Positions 36,754 through 46,440 of a stretch of 64,000 nt of DNA are shown here, in pieces. A program made the position numbers and the translations under genes. Source of the stretch: JAUVKA01 sp964465145. GTDB lineage: Bacteria; Bacteroidota; Bacteroidia; Bacteroidales; UBA12481. The DNA lies in the NCBI GenBank assembly GCA_964465145.1, contig CAYXJR010000014.1:1-64000 (forward strand), given 5' to 3'. Numbering within the stretch: the first letter of the stretch is position 1; each line of letters opens with the position of its first letter. Below the pieces are notes generated by a model. That model was not told where the DNA came from and searched no databases. It saw nothing but the letters and a program-made list of their open reading frames with translations.

Positions 36754-37632
36754 ATGAAGAAAGGGGAAGTCCGGACAACAACCCGTAAACTAAGAAGTTC
36801 TTACGCTACTACGGTGGTGAGTATTTCGTTAGTCCTATTCCTGCTCAGCCTACTTGGATTGCTGGTGCTGAACGCAAAAAAGCTGGGGGATTTCGTCAGA
36901 GAAAACATTGGTTTTTCAGTTATACTGAAAGAAAACACCCGAGAGGCAGATATCATCCAGATCCAGCGATACTTCGATGCCAGTGCCTTTGTCAAGGAAA
37001 CAAAATATGTCACACCGGAACAAGCTGCTGAAGAGTTACAAAAGGAGCTGGGGGAAAATTTTCTTGACTTCCTGGGTTTCAACCCGCTTCTGCCCTCTAT
37101 CGACCTTAAGCTTAATGCTGCCTATGCCAATCCCGACAGTATTGCCCGTATCGAAAAAGAATTCCTTGAATACCCGCAGGTTAAGGAAGTATATTACCAG
37201 GAGTCACTGGTTCATCTGGTGAATGAGAATGTCCGGAATCTTAGTCTTATCATTCTGGTATTCAGCGGCTTTCTCTTCTTTATCTCCATAGCTCTCTTTA
37301 ACAATACAATACGCTTGCTGTTTTACAGCAAGCGATTTATCATTAGAACCATGCATTTAGTGGGTGCAACTCGCAGTTTTATTCGTAGGCCATTTATTTT
37401 CACTGGGGTGCTCCACGGTTTGATCGGCTCACTGGTTGCAACCATCATGCTGATAATAGTGATCTTCTTCGCCCAAAGGGAAATGCCTGATATTATTGGA
37501 TTCACCGATTATGGAACCCTTGGAATTTTAATGTTCGCCATATTTGCTATTGGAATACTGCTTTCCTGGCTATCTACTCTATTTGCAGTAAATAAATATT
37601 TGCGAATTGATCCGGACAAACTGTATTACTAG
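36754..37632 (+). CDS. ftsX: Cell division protein FtsX
   Basis: 292 aa from the ATG of MKKGEVRTTTRKLRSSY. One N-terminal membrane span (TVVSISLVLFLLSLLGLLVL), the extracellular FtsX domain (residues about 50-150: ENIGFSVILKENTREADIIQIQRYFDASAFVKETKYVTPEQA), then three C-terminal spans with the permease motif region RFIIRTMHLVGATRSFIRRPFIFTGVLHGLIGSL. FtsX pairs with the ATPase FtsE to regulate septal peptidoglycan hydrolases. ftsE is not next to it, which is usual in Bacteroidota. First gene of the ftsX-DUF3098-uppP-truB-queA cluster. Confidence 0.93.
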   Translation: MKKGEVRTTTRKLRSSYATTVVSISLVLFLLSLLGLLVLNAKKLGDFVRENIGFSVILKENTREADIIQIQRYFDASAFVKETKYVTPEQAAEELQKELGENFLDFLGFNPLLPSIDLKLNAAYANPDSIARIEKEFLEYPQVKEVYYQESLVHLVNENVRNLSLIILVFSGFLFFISIALFNNTIRLLFYSKRFIIRTMHLVGATRSFIRRPFIFTGVLHGLIGSLVATIMLIIVIFFAQREMPDIIGFTDYGTLGILMFAIFAIGILLSWLSTLFAVNKYLRIDPDKLYY

Positions 37633-37664
37633 GACACAAGATACAAGATTTAAGATTATTAATA

Positions 37665-37928
37665 ATGGTTAAAAAGGTTGAAAAGAGTACTAAGGAGAAA
37701 ATGGGGTTTGTTTTCGGGCCGATGAATTATCGCCTGTTGGTGATCGGGCTTGTTATTATTATCATTGGTTTCTTCCTCATGGCAGGCGGAAAATCCGACG
37801 ACCCAACTGTTTTTAATCCTGAAATATTCAGCACAAGACGGATCACTGTCGCTCCAATCGTTGTATTAATAGGATTTGTAATCGAAGGCTTTGCCATCAT
37901 GTGGAAGCCAAAAAACAAATCCAAATAA
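37665..37928 (+). CDS. DUF3098 family membrane protein
   Basis: 87 aa. Two membrane spans: YRLLVIGLVIIIIGFFLMAG and ITVAPIVVLIGFVIEGFAIMW. The intervening GGKSDDPTVFNPEIFSTRR is the DUF3098 core. The family is small, specific to Bacteroidota, and regularly found between ftsX and uppP; function unknown. Here it is 32 bp after ftsX and 11 bp before uppP, so it is probably co-transcribed and may act in envelope or division processes. Confidence 0.88.
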   Translation: MVKKVEKSTKEKMGFVFGPMNYRLLVIGLVIIIIGFFLMAGGKSDDPTVFNPEIFSTRRITVAPIVVLIGFVIEGFAIMWKPKNKSK

Positions 37929-37939
37929 TCCATCGTTGA

Positions 37940-38740
37940 ATGAATTGGTTTGAGGCATTGATCCTGGGGATAGTTCAGGGTTTGACTGAGTTTTTACCCG
38001 TCTCGAGTTCAGGTCATCTTGAGCTTGGTAAGGCCTTGTTGAATGTGGAGGCCATGGATGATATCACTTTTACGGTTGTGGTTCATGGAGCAACAGTTCT
38101 ATCAACCCTGGTGGTTTTTTTCAGGGAAGTTTGGATCATTTTGAAAGGCAGCTTCCAATTCAAATGGAATGATGAAACCCAATATGTAGCAAAAATCATT
38201 ATCTCAATGATCCCGGTGCTTATTGCCGGCCTTTTTCTTGAGGATTATATTGAGAGTTTTTTTACCGGCCGAATTCTTTTTGTAGGTTTAATGCTGCTGA
38301 TCACCTCCGCCATGCTGGCCCTGGCACACTTCTTTCAAAACAAGGTCAGCGAAGGGGAAATAGGATACGGATCGGCCTTTCTGATGGGTGTTGCCCAGGC
38401 TTTTGCCACCCTGCCAGGTATTTCCAGATCAGGCGCAACGATCGCCACAGGTCTTTTATTGGGTAGGAGAAAGAAAGATATTGCTCAGTTTTCTTTCCTC
38501 ATGGTACTAATTCCCATAATCGGGGCCAACCTGATTAAAATGCATGATCTGGATATTGGAATGGCGGTGAATAGTGTGGGCACCATTCCGCTGTTAATAG
38601 GTTTTCTGGCCGCTTTTATCTCAGGTTGGATAGCCTGCTCCTGGATGGTCAATCTTGTGAAAAAAGGGAAACTGATCTGGTTCGCTGTATATTGTTTGAT
38701 TGCAGGTTTGTTGGCCATTTCATTTGGTCTGTTCGCTTAA
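37940..38740 (+). CDS. uppP: Undecaprenyl-diphosphatase UppP (BacA)
   Basis: 266 aa, multi-spanning. Catalytic motifs: LGIVQGLTEFLPVSSSGHLELGK near the N-terminus (Glu and Ser of the E/Q-rich motif) and GVAQAFATLPGISRSGATIATGLLLG in the middle (PGxSRSG). It removes a phosphate from undecaprenyl diphosphate so that the lipid carrier can be reused for peptidoglycan and surface glycans, which also serves the glycan genes upstream. Start 11 bp after DUF3098; truB follows after 17 bp. Confidence 0.95.
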   Translation: MNWFEALILGIVQGLTEFLPVSSSGHLELGKALLNVEAMDDITFTVVVHGATVLSTLVVFFREVWIILKGSFQFKWNDETQYVAKIIISMIPVLIAGLFLEDYIESFFTGRILFVGLMLLITSAMLALAHFFQNKVSEGEIGYGSAFLMGVAQAFATLPGISRSGATIATGLLLGRRKKDIAQFSFLMVLIPIIGANLIKMHDLDIGMAVNSVGTIPLLIGFLAAFISGWIACSWMVNLVKKGKLIWFAVYCLIAGLLAISFGLFA

Positions 38741-38757
38741 TGGTATAAATCCAGCAC

Positions 38758-39474
38758 ATGAATTTAAATACTTCCCTGGCCTCGCCCGCTGAATATTGGC
38801 AGGCCGGACAAATCCTTATACTAAATAAGCCTTTGGGTTGGACCTCCTTCGATCTGGTAAAGAAAATCAGATATTCTTTAGTGCATAAATACGGCATAAA
38901 AACAATTAAAGTCGGTCATGCAGGAACCCTTGATCCACTGGCCAGTGGTCTCATGATCATTTGTACGGGTAAGGCCACAAAACAACTGGATGAATTCCAG
39001 GGCCATGATAAAGAATACCTTGCTGATATACGGATTGGATCCACAACTCCCTCTTTCGACCTTGAAACACAGGTTGACCACCACTATCCGGTGGAGCATA
39101 TTAATGAGACGAAAATCCTTGCGGTCCTAAAACAATTCCTCGGAGAACAGATGCAGGAACCACCCCTTTTTTCAGCAAAGAAACTGGCTGGTGTGCGTGC
39201 TTATGATCATGCCCGCAATGGAGAAAATATCGTTTTGGAATCTCGCCCTGTTGTTTTCCAAACATTGGAGCTTATCCGCTGGCAAAGCCCCGACTTACAA
39301 GTCAGGATATCATGTAGTAAAGGAACCTATGTTCGTGCTTTTGCACGGGATTTGGGGAAAGCCCTTGATTCTGGAGGACATTTAATCGGTTTGATCCGCA
39401 CGCGGATTGGGGATATTCACCTCGGTCAGGCAATGGAACTGGGGGATTTTTATAAAAAATTAGATCTATTGTAA
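38758..39474 (+). CDS. truB: tRNA pseudouridine(55) synthase TruB
   Basis: 238 aa. LILNKPLGWTSFDLVKKIRYSL is the N-terminal TruB motif. GHAGTLDPLASGLMIICTGKATK holds the catalytic aspartate (TLDP). CSKGTYVRAFARDLGKALDSGGHLIGLIRTRIG is the family C-terminal signature. It isomerises U55 in the T-loop of tRNAs. The C-terminal PUA-like extension is short, as is common in this phylum. In the ftsX-to-queA cluster. Confidence 0.95.
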   Translation: MNLNTSLASPAEYWQAGQILILNKPLGWTSFDLVKKIRYSLVHKYGIKTIKVGHAGTLDPLASGLMIICTGKATKQLDEFQGHDKEYLADIRIGSTTPSFDLETQVDHHYPVEHINETKILAVLKQFLGEQMQEPPLFSAKKLAGVRAYDHARNGENIVLESRPVVFQTLELIRWQSPDLQVRISCSKGTYVRAFARDLGKALDSGGHLIGLIRTRIGDIHLGQAMELGDFYKKLDLL

Positions 39475-39537
39475 CAAATAGGGAATTGCTGCGTATAAGG
39501 CACATCTAAAAGAAATCTAATAATAGAAAGATATTTC

Positions 39538-40587
39538 ATGAAGTTATCCAAGTTTAAATTTAATCTGCCTGAGGAGCTTATTGCCCTTCATCCTTCTAAA
39601 AACAGGGACGAATCGCGCTTAATGGTTGTACATAAAAGTACCGGTAAAATTGAGCATCACCAATTCAAGGACGTTATTAAATTTTTCAACAACCAGGATG
39701 TGATGGTTTTTAATGACACGAAGGTTTTCCCGGCACGTTTACGCGGCAATAAAGAGAAGACCGGAGCGGAGATAGAGGTTTTTCTCCTCAGGGAGCTAAA
39801 CCAGGATCAGCGTCTATGGGATGTGTTGGTGGATCCTGCCAGGAAGATTCGAATTGGAAATAAATTGTATTTCGGAGAAGATGATATACTGGTTGCAGAA
39901 GTGATAGATAATACTACCTCACGAGGAAGAACTCTTCGTTTCCTTTATGACGGACCATATGAGGAATTTAAGAAGACACTTTATACCCTGGGCGAAACCC
40001 CTTTACCAAAATTCATTAACCGTAAGGTGGTGCCTGAAGACAAAGAGCGATATCAAACAGTTTATGCTAAACATGAAGGAGCTATAGCTGCACCTACAGC
40101 GGGTATGCATTTTAGCCGTGAGCTTCTTAAAAGGCTGGAGATCAAGGGGGTTAATTTTTCATATGTTACTCTTCACGTAGGATTGGGAAATTTCCGTTCA
40201 GTTGATGTTGAAGACCTTACCAAGCATAAAATGGATTCCGAGCCCATCATCATCACTGAAGAGGCAGCCAATATGGTTAACCTGGCCAAAGAAGGAAAGC
40301 ATAGGGTTTGCGCTGTAGGTACAACTACCATGCGCACCTTAGAAAGTTCGGTTTCTACCCAGGGTATGCTGAAACCGTTTTCTGGTTGGACAAATAAATT
40401 TTTATTCCCTCCATATGAATTCAGTGTAGCCGATTCAATGATTAGCAACTTTCATCTCCCGCTGACTACTCTGTTAATGATGGTAGCAGCATTCACTGGA
40501 TATGATCTGCTAATGTCGTCATACCAGACGGCTATTAAGGAAAAATACCATTTTGGCACCTATGGGGATGCAATGCTGATTATCTAG
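39538..40587 (+). CDS. queA: S-adenosylmethionine:tRNA ribosyltransferase-isomerase QueA
   Basis: 349 aa. Starts with KFKFNLPEELIALHPSKNRDESRLMVVHKSTG. QDVMVFNDTKVFPARLRGNKEKTGAEIEVFLLRE and YQTVYAKHEGAIAAPTAGMHFSRELLKRLEIKGVNFSYVTLHVGLGNFRSV are QueA motifs. It transfers the ribosyl part of SAM to 7-aminomethyl-deazaguanine at the wobble base of tRNA, giving epoxyqueuosine. Full length. Last gene of the plus-strand housekeeping cluster. Confidence 0.96.
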   Translation: MKLSKFKFNLPEELIALHPSKNRDESRLMVVHKSTGKIEHHQFKDVIKFFNNQDVMVFNDTKVFPARLRGNKEKTGAEIEVFLLRELNQDQRLWDVLVDPARKIRIGNKLYFGEDDILVAEVIDNTTSRGRTLRFLYDGPYEEFKKTLYTLGETPLPKFINRKVVPEDKERYQTVYAKHEGAIAAPTAGMHFSRELLKRLEIKGVNFSYVTLHVGLGNFRSVDVEDLTKHKMDSEPIIITEEAANMVNLAKEGKHRVCAVGTTTMRTLESSVSTQGMLKPFSGWTNKFLFPPYEFSVADSMISNFHLPLTTLLMMVAAFTGYDLLMSSYQTAIKEKYHFGTYGDAMLII

Positions 40588-40603
40588 GGCAGGAATAAAA
40601 GGG

Positions 40604-41209
40604 TCAAGAATCTATATGTGGTGAACTATGTGAGGGATCCACCAACTCCTTATATTTATAATACACCTTTTTAAAATCTTCCCAGGCATCTTTTTTTTGA
40701 TCGACCTTTCTTAGAAGGGCAGATGGGTGGTATGTTGGCATCACATTGATATCTCGCCACAACATCCATTCTCCCCGCAAGCGGGTGATCCGGGCTTGCG
40801 GGTCTATCAGGGCTTTTAAGGCTGTGGATCCTAAAAGAACGATGATTTTGGGTTGGATGAGCTTAATCTGTTTATACAGGTATGGAAGGCAGGCTTCACG
40901 TTCCTCTGGTTCTGGATCACGATTTCCGGGAGGGCGGCATTTCACAACATTTGCAATGTAAACGTGCCCCTCACGGTTAAATCCACAAGCCCCAAGTATC
41001 TTGTCGAGCAACTGTCCTGATTTACCTACGAAAGGAAGTCCCTGGAGATCTTCATCCTTTCCCGGGCCCTCCCCTATAAGCATGATCTCAGCAAAAGGAT
41101 TACCCATGCCAAAAACGGTATTTGTCCTCTTTTGGTGCAAATCGCAGTTTGTACAGCTTTTTACCTTATGCGACAACAGAACCAATTCTTTTTCAACCAT
41201 CAAAGGCAA
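40604..41209 (-). CDS. Uracil-DNA glycosylase, family 4 (Fe-S)
   Basis: 201 aa. Four cysteines with 4Fe-4S spacing: C19 and C22 (SCTNCDLHQKRT), C91 (VVKCRPPGNRDPEPEE) and C107 (REACLPYL). The active-site motif IGEGPGKDEDLQGLPFVGKSGQLLDKIL matches family 4 UDGs (usually GEAPG; here GEGPG), and the C-terminal MPTYHPSALLR holds the conserved histidine. It removes uracil from DNA in base-excision repair. Convergent with queA. Confidence 0.92.
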   Translation of the reverse strand: MPLMVEKELVLLSHKVKSCTNCDLHQKRTNTVFGMGNPFAEIMLIGEGPGKDEDLQGLPFVGKSGQLLDKILGACGFNREGHVYIANVVKCRPPGNRDPEPEEREACLPYLYKQIKLIQPKIIVLLGSTALKALIDPQARITRLRGEWMLWRDINVMPTYHPSALLRKVDQKKDAWEDFKKVYYKYKELVDPSHSSPHIDS

Positions 41210-41265
41210 GATAATAAAAAAACCATTAAGCCCAGGGTTCGCTTGAAGCGAACCCTGAGCTCAGA

Positions 41266-43878
41266 TCATAATACAATGATTTTTTTAACTGCCTGGGTGC
41301 CTTCACCTGTTATTTTAACCCAATAAATACCAGGTTTAAAAGCTTTCAGATCAACCCGGAATTCATCTGAATAAATGTCATCCCATCGCCTGAGAACAGA
41401 GCCAGTGACACTGATAAATTCCACAAGTAAAGACTCCTGGCTTTGCCTGGTCCAAGCCATATCGAAATAATCGACGGCAGGATTTGGGAAGATTTTTAAT
41501 GATTCGATAAAACCAGTATTCTCGACACCAGTACCATTTCTGAGATCTACCTGCATCCTCATGGTATCCGGTAAACAGGGTGGATTAAAACAAATAAGTT
41601 CAACATCAAAAATAAATTTGTTCCTAAACTGGTAAACAGGGCTAATGGCGGTGGAGGAATTTCCATCGCCAAAATCCCAATAAACAGCTTCAGTATGCTC
41701 AGATAGATTATTAAAACTCACTAGCATCCCCTCTCTTTCATATGTAAAATTGGCAATTGAGCTCCAGTAAATATCCAGAACGTTCTCCTTGATCATATAA
41801 TCCAGGTGATTCAGGACCAGTTTTACTGTTTTAAAGCCACCTGACTGGTAGGAGATTTCATGCGGACCCGGCTCGTTCGAATATCGAGGTTCAGCCCCCT
41901 CTCCGAAATCCCAAAACCAATGTGTTATGGGACCCGTTGACTGATGAGTAACAGTAATGATCTGATTCTGGCAATTCTCAGTATTACTGAAAGCGAAATC
42001 AGGTATTGGGGGGGCCTGTATGGCAAAAAGTTCGACATTATCAATAGCTGCTCCATGTCCCACACCATTATTATCAGTATAAAAAAACCCAAGCTGGATA
42101 AGAGTGTTTTTTGCCTCATCAGGGAAATAGGCGTAAAAAGTTTGCCAGTCGGACCAGGAATTAGTTGAATCTATTCGATGAAGAGAATACCAAAGACCTG
42201 TATCGAATCGGCGATACATAAGAAATAGATAATCTACATGAGGGACTTGCCGGAAGAGATAATCGAATTTTATTCCTGCATTTTCTATACCACGGATATC
42301 AAGCAAAGGTGAAATCAGATAATCTGAAACTTTTATCCCTGGCCCGGCTGAGTCAGAACGAATCCCAATCACTTTTGAATTATTTCCGTTAAAGCCCAGT
42401 GAATCGGCCCGCATCCACTGGAAACTGGTACTTGTGCCGCCCATTTGCCAGCCGGCCAACGAGTCCTCAAAATCCTGAAGGTAGGTTATTGACATTCGTT
42501 CCCATGGAGTTATATCAATACTTGGGGTTGGCAAAGATTCTCCAGGTTGATCCCCTAAGTATTCTGCAACAAGATAGTACGAATAGTTTTCGCCATTTAT
42601 TAGACTATCATCACGATAGCGGGTTTCCCAGGTCGACTCTATAAGCTCACCATTACGATAAATGTTGTAATGGGAAAGATTGTTCACCAGGGGCTCGTCC
42701 CAGAATAGCTGAACAAAACCATCGCCAGCCATTCCTTCAAAAGCAAAAGGACGGTCGTGCTGCGGGTTGTTATTTGGTTGAATACCAAATAAGGCAGCCT
42801 GTCCTTTTGTATAGTCTCCCCCTCCGTTTACCATTGCTTCAAGTCGGTAATACCCGTTTCCGGCACCGTTCCATCCCCAGTTGAAGTGAAAGAAATATTC
42901 ATCCCTGAATCCATCAATATTGAAAGCATGCCCGGCGCCTCCATTTGGATCGGTACCGCGGTATAAAACTGGTCGGCCATTCACCATCTCCTGTCTCAGC
43001 AACTGAGCCCACATATCATAGGTAAAGGATTCTTTCTCCCGAAGAATCATATCCGGGTTATATAAAAAATAATTAATCAGAGCGTTGGAAGCATACACCG
43101 AGGTGTTTGCCCCTGATTCATCAGGCCCATAGTTCATGTTGGTCCCAACCCCGGCATGGAACAGGATGAGTGCTGAAGCATCGGTAGGTTGGGTGTTGTG
43201 CATCTGATCCCATTGGTAATAAGTAGTATCAAAAACAGCCTCCACCGTGCCATACTCTCTGTGAGAAGCGGGAATATAAGAATTTGAACCCCTCCCTTTT
43301 ACAGGCCACTCCCATTTGTCCATAATCTGGGCAAGGGCAACGGCTACACATCCAACTGGGGCATGATGATTTAATTCATCGGCAGGACAATATTTGTTCC
43401 AGGGAATTCCCTGGCCCCATTTGGCCTCGATCAGTGGTTCAACAAACTCATCCATACCAGGTTCATCAGGAGGGCCTGTGGATTTTTTTGTAGTGTGATT
43501 TTGGTTTTCTGCCTCTGCCAGTTGTTTTGAATAAGCCGGTAACCATTCTGTAAACAAGGGGTGATCGGGGTTGACAGGAAGATGACTATCCAGAGAGTAA
43601 GCAAGGAGGATGGGATTCTTATCGTTTGAGAACACCACGAATCCTGAAGTATCAAAACCTGCGAGATAAATATTTTCCTGTCCTTTAGTACCCTCCAGGA
43701 ACAGAGTGTCAGGGCCGGTAGTACTTTTCATCGGGGTACCAATACCATGTAACCATTTTCTTGCCCAGTCGTAGGCTTCATCCCTTGACATGGACTGTCC
43801 GTAAAGTCTGTGGGTATTAACAAAGCAGGCCAGGCACAGGAGCCCAACCGCCAAAATAACATAATCCCGTAGCTTCAT
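41266..43878 (-). CDS. C10-family (streptopain-like) peptidase with PKD-like domains and T9SS sorting domain
   Basis: 870 aa from the Met of MKLRDYVILAVGLLCLACFVN, which gives a proper signal peptide; an in-frame start 15 codons earlier (43923) would bury it. An inhibitory-type propeptide (SMSRDEAYDWARKWL) is followed by the peptidase: catalytic Cys in APVGCVAVALAQIMDKWEWP and His in GGAGHAFNIDGF, with FHFNWGWNGAGNGYY, all SpeB/interpain features. Then come a fibronectin-like segment, an adhesion-type domain with paired Asp/Gly, two PKD-like stretches (HWFWDFGEG; VYWDFGDGNSS), and a T9SS type A sorting domain (SLKIFPNPAVDYFDM to the end). A secreted cysteine protease. Confidence 0.9.
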   Translation of the reverse strand: MKLRDYVILAVGLLCLACFVNTHRLYGQSMSRDEAYDWARKWLHGIGTPMKSTTGPDTLFLEGTKGQENIYLAGFDTSGFVVFSNDKNPILLAYSLDSHLPVNPDHPLFTEWLPAYSKQLAEAENQNHTTKKSTGPPDEPGMDEFVEPLIEAKWGQGIPWNKYCPADELNHHAPVGCVAVALAQIMDKWEWPVKGRGSNSYIPASHREYGTVEAVFDTTYYQWDQMHNTQPTDASALILFHAGVGTNMNYGPDESGANTSVYASNALINYFLYNPDMILREKESFTYDMWAQLLRQEMVNGRPVLYRGTDPNGGAGHAFNIDGFRDEYFFHFNWGWNGAGNGYYRLEAMVNGGGDYTKGQAALFGIQPNNNPQHDRPFAFEGMAGDGFVQLFWDEPLVNNLSHYNIYRNGELIESTWETRYRDDSLINGENYSYYLVAEYLGDQPGESLPTPSIDITPWERMSITYLQDFEDSLAGWQMGGTSTSFQWMRADSLGFNGNNSKVIGIRSDSAGPGIKVSDYLISPLLDIRGIENAGIKFDYLFRQVPHVDYLFLMYRRFDTGLWYSLHRIDSTNSWSDWQTFYAYFPDEAKNTLIQLGFFYTDNNGVGHGAAIDNVELFAIQAPPIPDFAFSNTENCQNQIITVTHQSTGPITHWFWDFGEGAEPRYSNEPGPHEISYQSGGFKTVKLVLNHLDYMIKENVLDIYWSSIANFTYEREGMLVSFNNLSEHTEAVYWDFGDGNSSTAISPVYQFRNKFIFDVELICFNPPCLPDTMRMQVDLRNGTGVENTGFIESLKIFPNPAVDYFDMAWTRQSQESLLVEFISVTGSVLRRWDDIYSDEFRVDLKAFKPGIYWVKITGEGTQAVKKIIVL

Positions 43879-44100
43879 CTTTCTACTCATTCCACTTTCC
43901 AAGGGTAACCCAAAGCCAGACAATTAAATGGGGGACTAAGGTAATAATTTCTTTATGCTTGTTATGCCACTTGAAAAAACCCTCGTCAGGTAATGAACCA
44001 TTAGGGTATTAATGGCCATCAGGTCAGAATCAGCCACGATTCTCAATTTGCTTGTGGATATTTTGTCGGACATCGTGATGTATTACCCGATAATGCAGGC

Positions 44101-45801
44101 TCATTTTTCCCTGCTTTGCAATCTGAATGCACCAATTCGGGTGGAGTAGCCCTTAGCGCCATCTTTTAGATAATCCCCTACATACCATATTGTTAAATCA
44201 TCATCGGGATCCATAGCTGTTTGGGTATAATCTTCCCACCGGTTGGTATTGGTTTGTGCGCTCTGTCCTTCAACAAGAACTACCTCTTTCATGGTTAATA
44301 ATCCCCGCATATCACCAGCCAGCCGGCCGGCAAAACGCTGTCCCGGAAAATGCTCAGCCCCTCCAAATGAATAACCAATTCCGATATTCCCAAGGGCATC
44401 CATCGCCGGACTCGCCATCCAGCGGAAATTTATATCGGGAGCATAGGTACGCTGCTGGTACAATTCTACCTCCCCCTTCTGATCCAATCTGAATTCATAC
44501 CAGCGCACACCACCTCCCCCAGCCTTGGTGGCAACTGAATGAACGGCAACAAGCGACTGCTGATCACCGATCCGGCGATAGAGTAGATTGGCCATGATCT
44601 TGTCACCTTGTGCATCTAGTCGCCGCTCAACACCAGCCTGTGGAACAGCTTCAGTTAGTTGTCCACCCCCCAGGTATTCATAAGGAGCCACATCAATTTT
44701 GACCGGCCCCTCCAGATTGGATTTTGAGGGATCCTTCCAATCGACGTGATATTTCCAAACATAAATTCCATTATCACTTATAATTCCATTCAATTGGGAT
44801 CCCCCTGTAGCCATGATAATATTCGGCGCCCCTTCCGGAGGCAACTGTTTGCCCACCAAATCTGATGTATTAAGAAAATTTACGCTGTCAATAATTATGA
44901 TTTGCTCAGTGGCATCCTCACCCTTAAGCATTTTATTTCTGTCGACAACTGCGACATGTTTTTGTATCACATTGTCGCCAGTGCTGGTTGGGGTGTAATA
45001 TCCATCTGGCCAAACGGCCGGCCTGGGATAGTCGGGAAACAAGTCCCTGGTATATTCATAGCGGTACCATGAGCCCATTGGATCCGGTCTGGTACTGACG
45101 GCATAGCACATTCCATATTGCCCTTCGGCGGGGCGCTGACCACGATAAGATTGGCGCAGTGAGTCGTTCCTGGCAGCAGCCTCTTCAGGGCTCAGCGCGG
45201 GAGGTTGATATAATAATTCGGCTGGACCGGTGTGTCCATTGATTCCGGGCTCTGCTCTTCGGAACAAAGGCATTACTAGGAGCCATCTGTCGGCTAATTG
45301 GTCATAGCGAATTACGGCATCCCCATTGTTGATTTTCTCACAAGGGCCGCCAAAACCCCGAAAGATATTGTTTGTTTCAACAGGGCCATAGAGGATTTCT
45401 CCGGTGGAGTCATATTTTGAACCTTTCTTTGTAAAAATGGCCATTCGGGAATTTACGGTTTGTACAATGTGATCAGGTCCAACTGCCAGGGAATTGTCTG
45501 AAGGATTTCTGAAAAGTGATGTTCCCTGAGGCCCTTCAAATCCCTCACCCAATCCATCAAAACTGACTAAAAGCAAAGGCGCAGGTTGAGTCCCCATTTG
45601 GGTCTGCTCAACTGAGGCTGATTTGCCATTTGTTATAGCTTTAGTATCTGAACCGATGGCATTCTGATAAAGGGATTCATAGGATTGCATGCCTATAAAT
45701 TCAGGCGACTTGTCGTACCTCACTGGATGACTGACGGACACTTGACCAAAAAGCATCAATTGATAGCCGGCTATGAAAACCAGTAAAAGGGTACTCTTCA
45801 T
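44101..45801 (-). CDS. Secreted protein of unknown function
   Basis: 566 aa from the Met of MKSTLLLVFIAGYQLMLFGQ, a clear signal peptide; an in-frame start 30 codons upstream (45891) is unlikely. No catalytic motif recognised. The body has strand-rich segments with aspartate turns (NPSDNSLAVGPDHIVQTVNSRMAIFTKKG; DAVIRYDQLADRWLLVMPLF; FRWMASPAMDALGNIGIGYSFGG; DDDLTIWYVGDYLKDG), suggesting a beta-propeller-like fold. It ends without a T9SS sorting domain, so it is likely periplasmic or exported by another route. Solitary on the minus strand, next to the C10 peptidase gene. Confidence 0.75.
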   Translation of the reverse strand: MKSTLLLVFIAGYQLMLFGQVSVSHPVRYDKSPEFIGMQSYESLYQNAIGSDTKAITNGKSASVEQTQMGTQPAPLLLVSFDGLGEGFEGPQGTSLFRNPSDNSLAVGPDHIVQTVNSRMAIFTKKGSKYDSTGEILYGPVETNNIFRGFGGPCEKINNGDAVIRYDQLADRWLLVMPLFRRAEPGINGHTGPAELLYQPPALSPEEAAARNDSLRQSYRGQRPAEGQYGMCYAVSTRPDPMGSWYRYEYTRDLFPDYPRPAVWPDGYYTPTSTGDNVIQKHVAVVDRNKMLKGEDATEQIIIIDSVNFLNTSDLVGKQLPPEGAPNIIMATGGSQLNGIISDNGIYVWKYHVDWKDPSKSNLEGPVKIDVAPYEYLGGGQLTEAVPQAGVERRLDAQGDKIMANLLYRRIGDQQSLVAVHSVATKAGGGGVRWYEFRLDQKGEVELYQQRTYAPDINFRWMASPAMDALGNIGIGYSFGGAEHFPGQRFAGRLAGDMRGLLTMKEVVLVEGQSAQTNTNRWEDYTQTAMDPDDDLTIWYVGDYLKDGAKGYSTRIGAFRLQSREK

Positions 45802-45971
45802 TGATGTAAAGTAGTTATTGAAGTCCATTGCTAAGCTCAGTTTGCTGCAAGATAATGAATTGATCATAAAACACCCTGTAATTACACTCAACCTAATGAA
45901 GCTATTACTATTAATTCATTCAAACAGGTATTGGCTGTCCATTTGCACCATAATTCTAATTAAGCTCCTAA

Positions 45972-46184
45972 AAAGTTGATGAAAATTTTAAAATAGGGGT
46001 GCTTATTCAGGAAGACAGGAAACAACTGAACCTGACACAGGAAGAACTCGCGTTGAAATGTGGTACAACCAAGAACTACATTTCAAGGATTGAGAACAAT
46101 GCCAGCGACATTCGCCTTTCGACACTTATGAGGATTATTCGTGAAGGTTTAGGTGGTCATCTAAAATTGAGCCTCGAGCTTTAG
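45972..46184 (+). pseudogene. 5'-truncated HigA-like XRE antitoxin gene
   Basis: The frame is open from 45972 and reads VDENFKIGVLIQEDRKQLNLTQ then EELALKCGTTKNYISRIENNASDIRLSTLMRIIREGLGGHLKLSLEL. It lines up with the intact HigA at 50795-51088 from FRLGVMLKEARQEAQ to the C-terminus. The HTH and the tail are present, but the roughly 30-residue N-terminus is gone, the only possible starts are GTG (45999) or internal, and no toxin gene precedes it. A 61-aa product starting at 45999 could still bind DNA. Followed after 19 bp by the small gene at 46204. Confidence 0.6.
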
Positions 46185-46203
46185 TGCTTAATTTTAATGA
46201 GTT

Positions 46204-46440
46204 ATGGTGAACCCAATTTTACCTCGTACAGTCGGTGATCTGATCATGATATTGGAATCACTCCCCCAAGATTTACCGATCCTGGTCAGCGGTTATGAGA
46301 GTGGTATCGAACCATCACCCCAAAATTATGATCCATTTTGTCACAAATATTATGGCTCAGATAGACATTCCGGACCTAATGAGCACCTAACTCCTGTGTC
46401 AGAAGCTATACTGAGATCACTCTGGATTACAGAAGATTAA
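46204..46440 (+). CDS. Small protein of unknown function (orf78), companion of the HigA-like gene
   Basis: 78 aa starting MVNPILPRTVGDLIMILESLPQ, then DLPILVSGYESGIEPSPQNYDPFCHKYYGSDRHSGPNEHLTPVSEAILRSLWITED. No signal peptide, no named family recognised. The opening V-G-D-L-I-x-x-L-x-x-L-P-x-D-x-P-I-x-V-S-G-Y-E resembles small Bacteroidota proteins of unknown role. A degraded copy of the middle of this gene lies right after the intact higA (51121-51167), so the gene seems linked to higBA-type modules. Probably real and co-transcribed with the truncated antitoxin. Confidence 0.55.
   Translation: MVNPILPRTVGDLIMILESLPQDLPILVSGYESGIEPSPQNYDPFCHKYYGSDRHSGPNEHLTPVSEAILRSLWITED

Noticed and set aside
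43924..44100. Small gene or regulatory RNA between the C10 peptidase and the secreted protein
   Set aside because: No coding frame with a plausible start, and no hairpin of note.
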